A stretch of 64,000 bases of DNA from Macrostomum hystrix (GCA_950097015.1 CATNEN010000003.1:9095501-9159500), one strand, 5' to 3'. Shown: positions 50,001-61,370, counted from the stretch's first letter. The notes: a model not told the origin generated them from the letters alone. Numbers and translations: made by a program.

Positions 50001-50935
50001 TAGGTTTCTACTCTCCTCAAAGTCCTTCAGGTGCTAATTTAGTAGTAGGTTTCTACTCTTAAAGTGCATTAGCTACACTATAAAGTATTCTACTCTTAAA
50101 GTGCATTAGCTACACTATAAAGTATTCTACTCTTAAAGTGCATTAGCTACACTATAAAGTATTCTACTATTAAAGTTCATTAGCTACACTATAAAGTATT
50201 CTACTCTTAAAGTGCATTAGCTACACTATAAAGTATTCTACTCTTAAAGTGCATTAGCTACACTATAAAGTATTCTACTCTTAAAGTGCATTAGCTACAC
50301 TATAAAGTATTCTACTCTTAAAGTGCATTAGCTACACTATAAAGTACACTACAGCACGTCCTGATAATCCCTTTTAACCAATCAGGCGACACTTCAGCGT
50401 TGAATTATTGCGCAATCAACGAGTCCGTCTTATCTGGCAAGGTCGCGAGCTCTTGCCCGGTCCCGGTCGCACTTTAGCCACCTGTTGCGTCACCAACGAA
50501 GCTACAATTCATTGCCTAGTGACAGATTCTATCGCTGGCAGTTCGAATTCATTAATAAATCATGATCGATTATTGCCTCAATCCGACACGGAGGATAGCG
50601 AAGGCCACGAGGATGAGGAAGATTTAGACGAAGATGCGGATTATCCTGGCGATGTGTTGTCTCCCTGGGTATTTCCGGTTCACTGCTTTAGCCTAGTATT
50701 GACCGCTTGGTGCCTGCGAATGCTCTACCGGCTATTCTCAACGACGGTTGCCATGTCAGGGGCAAGCCTGCTAGTCTGTGCTATCGCCCTGTCAACAATG
50801 CGCATATCGGATTTCACTGAACATTTCTTATTGGACGACAATTCGTTTGACAACTATGCCGATGTTATCGACGGTGTTAGACGGCCAGTGACGGTGCATC
50901 GGATCAACATGGCCGCCAATGATACTGACGGATAG
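47038..50935 (+). CDS. transmembrane and ubiquitin-like domain protein (TMUB family)
   Basis: Exons 47038-47577, 48705-49021 and 50386-50935 give 468 residues, longer than vertebrate TMUB1/2. In order: a hydrophobic segment (LLTVLLSGLAFALTWLILTL), a run of nine Gln, an acidic linker, a ubiquitin-like domain split by intron 2 (LRLSLKFFNDELRTVEA, RVRLIWQGRELL), an acidic stretch, and two C-terminal hydrophobic segments (around PVHCFSLVLTAWCLRMLY and SGASLLVCAIALS). Vertebrate relatives act at ER and Golgi membranes in protein degradation; that role is inferred here. The start at 47038 was chosen for its context (CAACAATGG). Two donors are GTTAGT. The start of exon 2 is the least certain boundary. 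Intron 1 holds a SINE and a MITE; intron 2 holds two minisatellites. Confidence 0.8.
47612..47890 (+). mobile_element. tRNA-derived SINE copy S5 in TMUB intron 1
   Basis: Nearly complete body: GGCGCAGCGGCAGAGAGAAG through GTGTCACCAAATGATTTGCC to CCTGCAATTAAAAATCAAAATAATAAAG. It starts about 35 nt after the exon 1 donor, so the exon 1 frame appears to run into it up to 47643. Confidence 0.88.
47956..48509. mobile_element. MITE of 550 bp with CCAAGGGGGG ends and TA duplication
   Basis: Left end TA-CCAAGGGGGGGGGAATT; right end AATCCCC...: reading the complement gives TA-CCAAGGGGGGAATCCCCCC. TA at 47956-47957 and 48508-48509 is the likely target duplication. No transposase inside. It lies in intron 1 of the TMUB-like gene. 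Confidence 0.75.
49115..50060. repeat. 44/47-bp minisatellite in TMUB intron 2
   Basis: About 21 units of TCCTTCAGGTCCTAATTCAG plus TAGTAGGTTTCTACTCTCTCAAAG; some units carry an extra CTC. Each has the inverted repeat AGTAG-GTTT-CTACT. Confidence 0.95.
50055..50350. repeat. 37-bp minisatellite in TMUB intron 2
   Basis: Eight almost identical units of CTCTTAAAGTGCATTAGC plus TACACTATAAAGTATTCTA. It follows the previous array directly. The unit contains TATAAAG. Confidence 0.95.
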
Positions 50936-51054
50936 AAAAACCAACCTGCCTGACTTCTTAAACTTTCTTAAATTCCGTTTCTTTGATGAGATGCTTCCAG
51001 ATCCGTTATTTTAGAACCCTGGTTGTCAGTTTCTGAAATTTAGATTATGAATCT

Positions 51055-51965
51055 CCCATAATTGGCGAGTTGGGATTCCAAAGAATTGTGGGATATTGGC
51101 AAGTTGGGATTCCAAAGAATTGTGGGATATTGGCGAGTTGGGATTCTGAAGAACTGTGGGGATATTGGCAAGTTGGGATTCTAAAGAATTGTGGGACATT
51201 GGCAAGTTGGGATTCTAAAGAATTGTAGGGATATTGGCAAGTTGGGATTCTAAAGAATTTTAGGGATATTGGCGAGTTGGGATTCTAAAGAATTGTAGGG
51301 ATATTGGCAAGTTGGGATTCTAAAGAATTGTGGTGAAATCAGCAAGTTGGGATTCTAAAGAATTGTGGGGATATTGGCAAGTTGGGATTCTAAAGAATTG
51401 TGGGATATTGGCAAGTTGGGATTCTAAAGAATTGTAGGGATATTGGCAAGTTGGGATTCTAAAGAATTGTAGGGATATTGGCAAGTTGGGATTCTAAAGA
51501 ATTGTGGGGATATTGGCTGGTTGGGATTCTAAAGAATTGTGGGGATATTGGCTGGTTGGGATTCTAAAGAATTGTGGGGAGATTGGCTGGTTGGGATTCT
51601 AAAGAATTGTGGGGATATTGGCTGGTTGGGATTCTAAAGAATTGTGGGGATATTGGCAAGTAGGGATTCTAAAGAATTGTGGGGATATTGGCTAGTTGGG
51701 ATTCTAAAGAATTGTGGGATATTGGCAAGTAGGGATTCTAAAGAATTGTGGGGTTATTTGCTAGTTGGGATTCTAAAGAATTGTGGTGATATTGGCAAGT
51801 TGGGATTCTAAAGAATTTTAGGGATATTGGCAAGTTGGGATTCTAAAGAATTGTAGGGATATTGGCAAGTTGGGATTCTAAAGAATTGTAGGGATATTGG
51901 CAAGTTGGGATTCTAAAGAATTGTAGGGATATTGGCAAGTTGGGATTCTAAAGAATTGTGTGGAT
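51055..51965. repeat. 33/34-bp minisatellite 3' of TMUB gene
   Basis: About 27 units of GGGATATTGGCAAGTTGG plus GATTCTAAAGAATTGT. Each unit contains the palindrome-like ATTCTAAAGAAT. Subtypes with GGCTGGTT, GGCGAGTT and AAGTAGG are clustered. Confidence 0.95.
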
Positions 51966-52740
51966 ATTTAGATATCAATATTTAGTGATTACTTTATAAA
52001 ACAGCTTCAAACTCTACTAGATACGTAGATCCTGCAGATACTACTTACTTGCTACCCGTCAGGTTTTCTTTATGGTAAGGATTATTCTTTGCTTTATTTG
52101 TACTAGTATCATTTTAGTGCCAAATTGTAAGTTTAGTATAATATGTCCGTGATGCTAATATGCAATTATTTCCTTATATTTTATGCTTATTTATTATATA
52201 TAGTTTTTCTAATGCATTGCTATGACAGGTGGATTATATAGGAGCATTGTATTTTATCCAACTTTTTTAGAAACTCTAAACGATTTTCTAGTCAAGCGTA
52301 ATCGTTATTCACTTAATAAATAAATATAGTTAGTTCTTACTCCAAGAAATAATATTTCCTATTTTCTGTTGATAAATAGAGCACACTTTTACAGTATTTT
52401 ATAAAGTATTATATATTATATATTATATATTTGACGCGCATCGTTGTCATTTGAGTATTTGTTTTAATCAACGAAGTTTTCTTTTTGTTTTACTACTATT
52501 AGTAGAGTAAAGAAGAGAAACTTTTGTTTTATTACGAGCGTAAAATCGCATTCTTTTACACAAAATATTAACTATCGTGTCTATATACACCTGGCTCATT
52601 ATATCATAGTAATTTCGCGTGTACAATAGACATGCGGCAAGTTTTGAACAAATATTTTCATTTCCACTTGAATTTGTGTTGTATTTGCGTTAACAAATTA
52701 TTTATTTTATTTTTACGCCTTCGTTTTTACATATATTATA
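51966..52740. other. AT-rich intergenic DNA, nothing seen
   Basis: Probable 3' flank of the TMUB-like gene. Contains a TATATTATATA tract near 52410. No gene recognised. Confidence 0.5.
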
Positions 52741-52744
52741 ATTC

Positions 52745-52912
52745 TTGACTTGGCTATGGTCTAATTGATGCTTGTAGCATGAGTGTTTAAACCTTCAGAC
52801 TTTCGACCGAAGGTCTGGTGTTCGAATCTTAGCTCTAGGGAGATTATTTGTGTCATTGAGTTCCTCCGTTTAAACTGTTCTACGACGTGTCACTTCATGC
52901 CTTAATAGTAAT
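52745..52912 (+). mobile_element. second tRNA-like SINE family copy
   Basis: A B-box-like GGTGTTCGAATC (52817-52828) is preceded by a stem-forming CCTTCAGAC...GAAGGTCTGG. It is followed by a body ending in GTGTCACTTCATGCC and a TAATAGTAATAGTAAT tail. The order head, body, trinucleotide tail is that of a tRNA-derived SINE, but the sequence differs from S1-S8. It is not a functional tRNA: the stems are incomplete. Confidence 0.45.
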
Positions 52913-52917
52913 AGTAA

Positions 52918-53275
52918 TCATTGTCGGAGGGCTGCTGGCAATGGCACATCATTTGGTGACACTAGACCCGCAGCCGGCGAGGAGGCAATTCTGCCCATTC
53001 CACTGACTTCTGAGCACTCAAGCACACAGATACCAGATAACAGGCACACGCTCACACAGGTGTGTACATCTGCCCTGACTTCCTCTTTGGCAAGCAGTGT
53101 ACACTCTCACTGTGCCTTGGAGGTTGGCCCTGAAGGGCGAAAATTTCACGACAAACCTCCAAGCCTTCTCTCCGCGGCTGTACCCCATGAATGTGGCCTC
53201 GCCGCGGAATCGAGCTCAGGGACCTTGATGCGAGACCGCTCTGCCACTCACCTCCCACTCCATGCCTAGTCACCG
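52918..53275 (-). mobile_element. tRNA-derived SINE copy S6, full length
   Basis: On the minus strand from about 53270: A-box TGGCAGAGCGG, then B-box-like AGCTCGATTCC about 24 nt on, then the core blocks, ending at an (ATTACT)-type tail near 52918. About 350 bp. This copy defines the whole family structure: Pol III promoter head, core with GATGTACACACCTGTGTGAGC, and an A/T trinucleotide tail. Confidence 0.88.
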
Positions 53276-53315
53276 AGTTATTCAGTTTAAGGCGGCTAAG
53301 CAAACAAACAATAAT

Positions 53316-56215
53316 TCAGTTCTTTAGCTGCAGTTCAAGCACTTGTATAGTTTCTGATAGTTGGCCACGAGATCCGTGCGCAATGCCAGTATCGGCAGAC
53401 ATTGCTCTTCGATGGCGGCACTTCAGTAGCCATGACAACGGCAAGACTATAGCGCAGCCTAGAAACATGAATCCAGCAGCCGTCAGGTACGAGGCGTTGA
53501 ATGAACCGGTGGCGTCGTAGATTGCACCTGTCGAATATTCAGTGAAGACATTTTTTTATCTCATTGTTTAAGATCAGCTTTGGGGTGGGTGCAGTTAAGG
53601 TACTAATACATGTATTTGTAGGAGGGCTGCGGGCAATGGCACATCATTTGGTGACACTAGACCCGCAGCCAGCGAGGAAGCAATTCTGCTCATTTCGCTG
53701 ACTCCTGAGCACACGCTCACACAGGTGTGTACATCTGACCTGACTTTCTCTTTAACCAGCCGATCACATTAAATCCTCATTCGTACCTGTCAGCGGGGGT
53801 CCCACAAGGACACCGACAGCGTCGCAGAACAATGCCAGGCCGAATGAGTCACTCAGGCGGTCGGCTCCAAGCATGTCGGCGCACACAGCCGGAGTCAGGG
53901 TGATGTAGGCGCCTGTTTGGGGGCAAAAGTTTGAGAGGCAGAAAATTCTATACGAGCTATACAAAAAATAGCAAGTTACTCAGTTGGGCCAGATGTTGCT
54001 GCCAGTGGACTGCCCAGGGAGCTGTCACACCCAACCGACAATTCCCCCCCCCCGAGGTGAGATTTGAACTCTAGACCTCACAAGCTCCCTTTTTCTCGCT
54101 ACATACCTGTAACTGTTTCTTTGATTTGAGTTGTCCCTTCTTAACTGTAGAGAGAGACCACGGGAGGGATTTTAAATACCCACATTCTTCTATTTTCTGT
54201 GTCATTGGCATCGTCGAGATGCGATTCTCGTCAGAGTTGTCCTTGTCACTGCAGGATCTTCAACAAGAATCGCTGAATATCATCATACGATGCCGACTCG
54301 AACGGCTTCGAAAGTTAAGCAAAGAAGTTGACCTCACTTGACCCGCAGCCAGCGAGGAGGCAATTCTGCCCATTTCGCTGACTCCTGAGCACACGCTCAC
54401 ACAGGTGTGTACATCTGCCCTGAATTTCACACGTCAGGCAGTGTACACTCTCACTGTGCCTTGGAGGTTGGCCCTCAAGGGCGTAAATTGCACGACAAAC
54501 CCCGCAAGCCTTCTCTCTGCCGCTGCGCCCCAAATGAATGTGGCCTCGCCACTGAATCGAGCTCCGGGACCTCGGTGCGAGAGGTAAATGAGTTAGACTG
54601 CTCTGCCGCTCAGCCCCCTCCCCCGTTGTCTTTCCCCAGGAGGAAACAGCATGGTCATTCTACTGCCTATCTGGACTGCCCTCCAGAGTCATTTATTCTC
54701 TCACCGATGAAGAAGCCGAACGCAGCGCAATGCGCCAGCATCGCCGCGTAGCTCTCGGAGGCGATCCCAAACAGAGCAGCCGCTGCCGCTGCGCCCATTG
54801 TCCCAGCAAATAGCAGCGGCTTGTCAATCCTGTGGCAGGCTGCCAGCATGTCGGACAGAACTCCAAAGCTGAACCGACCAACAATGTTGGACTTGCCGAG
54901 TGTGGACATCAGCAGCGCCGCCGAGACGGCCGAGTATCCGGCTTGCCTAGCGCGATCTGGGGCGTACAGGAATGGCGTATCAAAGCCAACGTTAAACAGC
55001 AGGTTCGACATTAGGAACAGTAGAAACAGTGGATCGCGCAACAGGCCGATGTATTTTGATCTTGACGAGACAAGCGTTGATTTCTTCTCAGATTTCGGTT
55101 TCCGTGGCAACGGTCGCATCAGGCAAGCGAACACAGCGCAGTTGAGTAGAATTCCGGACAGAATGAGCAGACTGCCCCGCCAGGTGTAGGCATCGATGAG
55201 TAAGTTAATCAAGGGACCGAAAGCAATCATGCCTGGTAATTGGAACATTTCGATAGACTTTTCAACTTACGCTTTTCTTGACGTTTTTCGTCGAAATTTC
55301 TAAGACTCTCTGATTGAGACTTCATGTACTCTCTGGCTGAGACTTCTTGGACTCTCTGGCTGAGACTTCCTGTACTCTCTGACTGAGACTTCCTGGACTC
55401 TCTGACTGAGACTTCCTGGACTCAGCTGACTAAAACTTCCTGTACTCTCTGACTGAGACTTCCTGGACTCAGCTGACTAAAACTTCCTGGACTCTCTGAC
55501 TGAGACTTCCTGTACTCTCTTTAGCTTCCAAATCCCTAATCTCACCGAGTCCGGAGCCACAGTAGGCGATCCCAATGGCAGTTGAATGACGCTTTTCAAA
55601 ATAGACTCCGACTATGACAATAGTTGGCAAGTACATCAGGCTAGTGCCAATACCTGGATTGATTTTGAAGACGTTTAGATTTATAGGCTTGCAAGTTAGC
55701 ACTTGTGTTTCTATTTCTAGCCCATTAGGCATGCGGGGGCAGTCTCACCCACCCGTCAGCACCCCGATGCTGAGCACTAGAATCCAGGGTTGGACAGCAA
55801 AATAGGACACCGCCAGGCCAGCCGCAGCGACGCACGCGCCGACGATGGTCACTGGCCTGTCGCCGAATCGTTTAGATGCTAACCCGACTAGCGGCCCAGC
55901 ACCAAGCTTGATGCCGGTCAGCATGGATGACGTCCAACCGTTCTCCTGCCTGGTGGCGCCAGTGGCTTCGTCCAGAGCCAACTCGGCTGCTATCACGCCG
56001 TACGAGAAGGTGAAACCGTCCATTAGGGCGTGAATAAAGAAGCTGCTGGCCACTACAACCCAGCCCCAGCCGCCGTCCGGGGCATCGTAGGCCCGTCTGT
56101 CTTCGCCAGTAGCTGCATGAGCGTCGCTGTCGTTCGCATCGTCAGTTTGTTGACGATTTAGTGGACAATTTAGCTCCTGAGCCTCCTGCTGAAGTTTTTG
56201 TGTCTCGCTTGGCAT
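53316..56215 (-). CDS. monocarboxylate transporter-like protein (SLC16 family, MFS)
   Basis: Exons 55753-56215, 55546-55653, 54705-55232, 53787-53912 and 53316-53527 join in phase to 478 residues. SLC16 proteins move lactate, pyruvate or related solutes through the plasma membrane, often with protons. Visible: the family signature DGGWGWVVV before the first membrane helix, a second signature VYFEKRHSTAIGIAYCGSGLG, about 12 hydrophobic helices, a charged central loop (RKPKSEKKS), and an SFNASYL segment before the last helix. All four introns are phase 1. Substrate cannot be told; similarity is to the wider orphan MCT group. Introns hold three SINE pieces and a small array. Confidence 0.9.
53620..53757 (-). 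mobile_element. tRNA-derived SINE copy S7 in transporter intron 4
   Basis: The 3' half of the family (GGGCAATGGCACATCATTTG, ACCCGCAGCC, ACACGCTCACACAGGTGTG as seen on the plus strand). 5'-truncated. Confidence 0.85.
53985..54110 (-). mobile_element. SINE-like head with B-box in transporter intron 3
   Basis: On the minus strand GAGTTCAAATCTCACC (about 54060-54075) resembles a tRNA B-box, followed by a C/G homopolymer and a GTTGGGTGTGACAGCTCCC body. Different from S1-S8. Confidence 0.4.
54338..54625 (-). mobile_element. tRNA-derived SINE copy S8 in transporter intron 3
   Basis: Minus strand: head with GAGCGGCAGAGCAG and GAGCTCGATTCAG, then the core, truncated at the 3' end (ACCCGCAGCC...). 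Same family as S6, sharing the tRNA-like head. Confidence 0.85.
55310..55525. repeat. ~23-bp repeat in transporter intron 2
   Basis: About nine imperfect units of CTCTCTGACTGAGACTTCCTG, some with GACTCAGCTGACTAAAACTTCC. Confidence 0.85.
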
Positions 56216-56685
56216 ACTTTGTGCAAATTTCGGCCTGTGTTAAACTACTCTTTTGAGACGTAGCTGCTTTATTCGGCCAGGTCAATGGCCACATTGTTGG
56301 GCTAAAATGAACTCTATTATCAGGAAATCAGCATTTAGTCTTAGAAAATAGACGAGAAGCCACATTGGACTCACTAGCCAATTAATGTATAAATTGTGCG
56401 TAAGAAGTTTTGTGGCCTCCAACTTACTTATTGTTCTCCACCGTTTTGTCTGTCCTATTTTCCGTCTCTCCTGCAAGCTTAAATTCCAAGAGTCTTAAAA
56501 CACGAAACCTGTTGTTCATTACTTGCAGAGGTATGGCTTAAACTACACGGTACAGAATAAGGATTGATGATTTCTTGTATCACAGTGTAGAAAAGGCTCA
56601 ACTAACCAATGGCCTCTAACAGGTAAGCTTTTTTGAGATATAGCCTATGAATAAATGGATTTAGTGTGACGAAATGGACGGATTG
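56216..56685. other. 5' flank of transporter gene, nothing further seen
   Basis: Non-coding DNA upstream of the transporter ATG. No promoter motif assigned. Confidence 0.45.
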
Positions 56686-58010
56686 TGTTGGGCATGGTGG
56701 CTGTCGAATGGAAGGATTGGGGTGGGGATGATGGCTGACGAATGGAAGGATTGGGTAGGGAATGGCTGTCGAATGCAAGGATTGGGTAGGGAATAGTGGC
56801 TGACGAATGGAAGGATAGGGGTGGGGATTGGGGTGGGGATTGGGGTGGGGATGATGGCTTACGAATGAAAGGATTGGGTCGGGAATAGTGGCTGACGAAT
56901 CGAAGGATAGGGGTGGGGATGATGGCTTACGAATGAAAGGATTAGGTAGGGAATAGTGGCTGACGAATAGAAGGATTGGGTAGGGAATGGTGGCTGACGA
57001 ATGGAAGGATTGGATAGCGAATGGTGGCTGACAAATGGAAGGATTGGATAGGGAATGGTGGCTGACGAATGGAAGGATTGGGTGGGGAATAGTTTTAGCT
57101 GCTAAAAGGAAGGATTGGGGTGGGGATGATGGCTTACGAATGGAAGGATTGGGTAGGGAATGGTGGCTGACGAATGGAAGGATGGGGGTGGGGATTGGGG
57201 TGGGGATGATGGCTTACGAATGAAAGGATTGGGTAGGGAATGGTGGCTGACGAATGGAAGGATTGGGTGGGGAATAGTAGCTGCTAAAAGGAAGGATTGG
57301 GGTGGGGATGATGGCTTACGAATGGAAGGATTGGGTAGGGAATGGTGGCTGACGAATGGAAGGATTGGGTGGGGAATAGTAGCTGCTAAAAGGAAGGATT
57401 GGGGTGGGGATGATGGCTTACGAATGGAAGGATTGGGTAGGGAATGGTGGCTGACGAATGGAAGGATTGGGTAGGGAATGGTGGCTGACGAATGGAAGGA
57501 TTGGGTAGGGAATGGTGGCTGACGAATGGAAGGATTGGGTAGGGAATGGTTGCTGACGAATGGAAGGATTGGGTAGGGAATGGTGGCTGACGAATGGAAG
57601 GATTGGGTAGGGAATGGTGGCTGATGAATGGAAGGATTGGGTAGGGAATGGTGGCTGACGAATGGAAGGATTGGGTGGGGAATAGTAGCTGCTAAAAGGA
57701 AGGATTGGGGTGGGGATGATGGCTTACGAATGGAAGGATTGGGTAGGGAATGGTGGCTGACGAATGGAAGGATTGGGTAGGGAATGGTGGCTGACGAATG
57801 GAAGGATTGGGTAGGGAATGGTGGCTGACGAATGGAAGGATTGGGTAGGGAATGGTTGCTGACGAATGGAAGGATTGGGTAGGGAATGGTGGCTGACGAA
57901 TGGAAGGATTGGGTAGGGAATGGTGGCTGATGAATGGAAGGATTGGGTAGGGAATGGTGGCTGACGAATGGAAGGATTGGGTATGGATGACGGCCGATGA
58001 ATTGAAGGAT
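56686..58010. repeat. 34-bp G-rich minisatellite with compound units
   Basis: The unit is GAATGGAAGGATTGGGTAGG plus GAATGGTGGCTGAC, about 37 copies. A compound of about 105 bp with GTAGCTGCTAAAAGGAAGG and GGGGTGGGGATGATGG recurs near 57100, 57280, 57385 and 57690. Frames on either strand are artefacts. Confidence 0.95.
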
Positions 58011-58472
58011 TTGGTGATAGAAGAAGCCACAGCAGGAACACTAACAAGTATATCGTGCCTTGAAAGTTGGTTTTTTTCAGTTTTATTAAGGAATATTCAA
58101 GCGGTTATATTCAAGAGCTTAGGTGACCCCATACGGACGTTCGGACAATAAGAGAAAAGAGCAGGCCAGTACAGAACAGAACATAACATTATACTTTAGT
58201 AATAAATAAAGAAGCCGTGTTAAATAAAGGGTAAATGCCAGTGGTTTGGGGTTGCTTAGTTTATCGATTAATTTTAGGCACCCCGCCGGGCTGGCTGGAG
58301 GGTGGGTGGGTGGCATTTTATGCCCTCCCCCTTCTTCCAGAGCAAGAGATATGGCAAGAGAGAAGGGGTTGACCTCACACTCCATCCATGGCTTGCAGAC
58401 TTCTCTATATCTGTTTTTGTGTTTAAACAAGCCTCGATTGCCTTATAGATTAAGTCAATACAGAAAATAGGA
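58011..58472. other. 5' flank of the Cys4 gene
   Basis: No gene recognised. The stretch 58270-58340 is G/C-rich (CACCCCGCCGGGCTGGCTGG) against AT-rich flanks. Confidence 0.4.
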
Positions 58473-61370
58473 ATGATTAGAAACGAAAACAACAGCCAGT
58501 CCACTTCAACGACTGTCTACAATCTGGTAAAGTGCGAGAATTGTCACAGCGTGCAGATTCTATTGATTGACGCTGCATCGGCCCGTAACAGCAGTAACAG
58601 AAGCTGGGTTTGCTACGCCTGCGGCAGCAGTTCGCTTTGGTGCCTGAATCAGAAGAGTAGCAAGCCGCCAATTGCTATACCTTGTTTGGTAAGTCTGTTT
58701 ATTTTTAGGCCTAAATATAAAAGTGTGTCACTGGTTGATTAATATTTAAACGATTACCATGATTTCACCTGCGAGTTATAAGTCATTGATAGTCCATAAC
58801 AAGATACGAGTATATACGAGGGGTCGGCAAACTTATCAGTGTGCGGGCAATGGATAGAACCTAAAAGACGACAGCTGGCCACATTGACTGTTGGAATATG
58901 AGAAAGAGGAGAAATGAAACAGCAAGACACAGGGCAGATAAGACACGGGAGAGATGAGACTAGGGAGAGATGAGACAAGGGAGAGACGAGACATGAGAGG
59001 GATGAGACACAGAAGAGATGAGACACAGGGAGAGATGAGACACAGGAGAGATAAGACACAGGAGAGATGAGACACGAGAGAGATGAGACACAGGAGAGAT
59101 AAGACACAGGAGAGATGAGACACGAGAGAGATAAGACACAGGAGAGATGAGACACGAGAGAGATGAGACACAGGAGAGATGAGACACGGGAGAGATGAGA
59201 CACGGAAGAGATGAGACAAGGGAGAGATGAGACACGGGAGAGATGAGACAAGGGAGAGATGAGACACAGGAGAGACGAGACATGAGAGGGATGTGACACA
59301 GAAGAGATGAGACACAGGGAGAGATGAGACACAGGAGAGATAAGACACAGGAGAGATGAGACACGAGAGAGATGAGACACGAGAGAGATAAGACACGGGA
59401 GAGATGAGACACAGGGAGAGATGAGACACGCGAGAGATAAGACACAGGAGAGATGAGACACAGGAGAGATAAGACACGGGAGAGATGAGACACGAGAGAG
59501 ATAAGACACAGGAGAGATGAGACACAGGAGAGATGAGACACGAGAGAGATGAGACACAGGGAGAGATGAGACACTGGAGAGATGAGACACGGGAGATAAG
59601 ACATGGGAGAGATGAGACATTTGAAATACCCCGTGGTCTTACCCCAGGGAGAAAAATAGCGTGGTCTTACTACTGTTAAGGCTAATCTAATTATTATTAT
59701 ATTATTGGTCTGGTAATGTTATCTAATTGACATAATTGGAGTATTTGTAGACATAGACACGTCTGTATCAATAATAGTATATTAGACCCGTCACGCGACC
59801 CGATTCGCGTGACCCGTCACGTGATTCCTCAGATCTAACCTACCCTGAATCCTCAGGCTCTATCTAACCCGTCCCTGAATCCTCAGGCTCTATCTAACCC
59901 GTCCCTGAATCCTCAGGCTCTATCTAACCCTTCCCCGAATCCTCAGAGGGTCTGGTCTAACAAACCCTTCCCCGAATCCTGAATCTTGAACTATTCTCAC
60001 CAATCCTCGACACCCGATTTCTGATTCAGCTTCAATCGCCTCCGCTGACCGTGTCGTCGATTCTGGCCGACATTGACGCTGTGAATGTTGCCAGCTTCGG
60101 TCGCGTTCTAGACAACCTGCAGGACGTTCTCCAGGCGGGCGTTGGCCGCCTCAGCGGTCTGTCGGCTCAACTTGAAGCCGGCGCCGACCCGCGCCAAGTC
60201 ACGGAGGCGTTCCGTCGCTACTATCGTCAGGAACTGTTCGACCGGCTAGCTAGCCAGGTGTGCCGCGAAGCAAGCGATGTCGCCGCGATCACCAGCGCTG
60301 CGGGCGCTCCCTATGAGCTAGCTCATGAAAAGGTTCAGGCTCTAAATTTGACAGTGTCCTCTAATGGTGACTCTAGAGCGCATGATCAACAACTGTCGAC
60401 TATTAATCTGACAGCTTCACAAGGTAGCAACATGCCCTACCTATCACCCGACGTAACAGTTTCGTCTTCAGTGCAGCTGCCATTCTCCACAGGCTCAGCT
60501 GTGTGGCAATGGTCTTCACCTAGCACTGGTACCAACATCGTGTCACTGATCAGGCCGCTTTTTTCATCTGGTGGCGTTCTTTCAGGAGTGCAGCCGCACT
60601 TAAACTCGAACGCTTCGCCAGGAGTGCAGACGCACTTTAACTCGAACGCTTCGCCAGAAGTGCGGACGCACTTTAACTCGAACGCTTCGCCAGAAGTGCG
60701 GACGCACTTTAACTCGAACGCTTCGCCAGAAGTGCGGACGCACTTTAACTCGAACGCTTCGCCAGGAGTGCAGCCGCACTTTAACTTTAGTGCATCGACA
60801 GCTGTTCAGCAACAGCTAAACTTGAACGCAACACCAATAGTGCAGCCGCACTTTAACTTTAGTGCATCGACAGCTGTTCAGCAACAGCTAAACTTGAACG
60901 CAACACCAATAGTGCAGCCGCACTTTAACTTAATCGCATCGAGAGCTGTTCAACAAAAGCTAAACTTGAACGCACCACCGGCTGTGCAAACGCATCACAA
61001 TTTCAACGCTTCGCCAAGACTTCCGTCGCAATTTAGCTTGAACGCTTCAATAGGTGTGCAACAGCCATTAGCTAGCAACATAACATCGTTACCGCTACGA
61101 GTGCAGCAGGCAGTTTTCTTACCGAATAGTAACCTAATGCCCACTATGCTACCTGTGCAGCACACTCATCAACCAGTTGATCTATCGTTTCAACCACTTG
61201 CTGCTCGGGTTTTGTCGGAAATCAATTCGGCTCCAGTTTTAGCGCCGTCTCAGTCGTCGCATCCGGTTGCGCTAAAGAGGCATAAAGCCGCGAAGAAGGG
61301 CTCAAATAAGCCGAAGAAGTCGCAGACGCTGTTGGATCTCGCTGGTGATGATGATTCAGACTGCCACTAA
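58473..61370 (+). CDS. unrecognised protein: N-terminal Cys4 motif and in-frame Asn/Ser/Gln repeats
   Basis: Two exons, 58473-58688 and 60030-61370, join in phase 0 (TTG|GTAAGT and TTCAG|CTT) to 518 residues. Exon 1 has CENC (21-24) and CYAC (47-50), the spacing of a zinc ribbon-like fold. Exon 2 begins with an amphipathic helical region (NLQDVLQAGVGRL, RRYYRQELFDRLASQV). Next come about six tandem 12-residue repeats (VRTHFNSNASPE type) and a duplicated 24-residue block. It ends with a basic patch (KRHKAAKKGSNKPKK), a likely nuclear signal, before an acidic end. I do not recognise the family. A nuclear, possibly transcription-related, protein is a guess from composition. The intron holds two arrays. 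The repeats show minisatellite growth inside coding DNA. Confidence 0.65.
58925..59628. repeat. 16-bp minisatellite related to the 7735-11228 array
   Basis: About 43 copies of GAGACACAGGAGAGAT, with GAGACACGAGAGAGAT and GAGACACGGGAGAGAT variants. The same length and similar sequence as GAGACAGGTGGGAGAT of the large array 48 kb away. Lies in the intron of the Cys4 gene. Frames on the minus strand are artefacts. Confidence 0.95.
59825..59965. repeat. ~30-bp repeat near the intron end
   Basis: Four to five units of CCTGAATCCTCAGGCTCTAT plus CTAACCCGTC, about 70 bp before the exon 2 acceptor. TCCTCAG/CCTGA palindromes occur in each unit. Confidence 0.85.

Noticed and set aside
52800-52850. Functional tRNA gene
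   Set aside because: A B-box and one stem are present, but a complete cloverleaf cannot be formed and a SINE-like body and tail follow.
58754-59620. Three overlapping minus-strand ORFs of 214-288 codons
   Set aside because: All come from the 16-bp array in the intron of the Cys4 gene.
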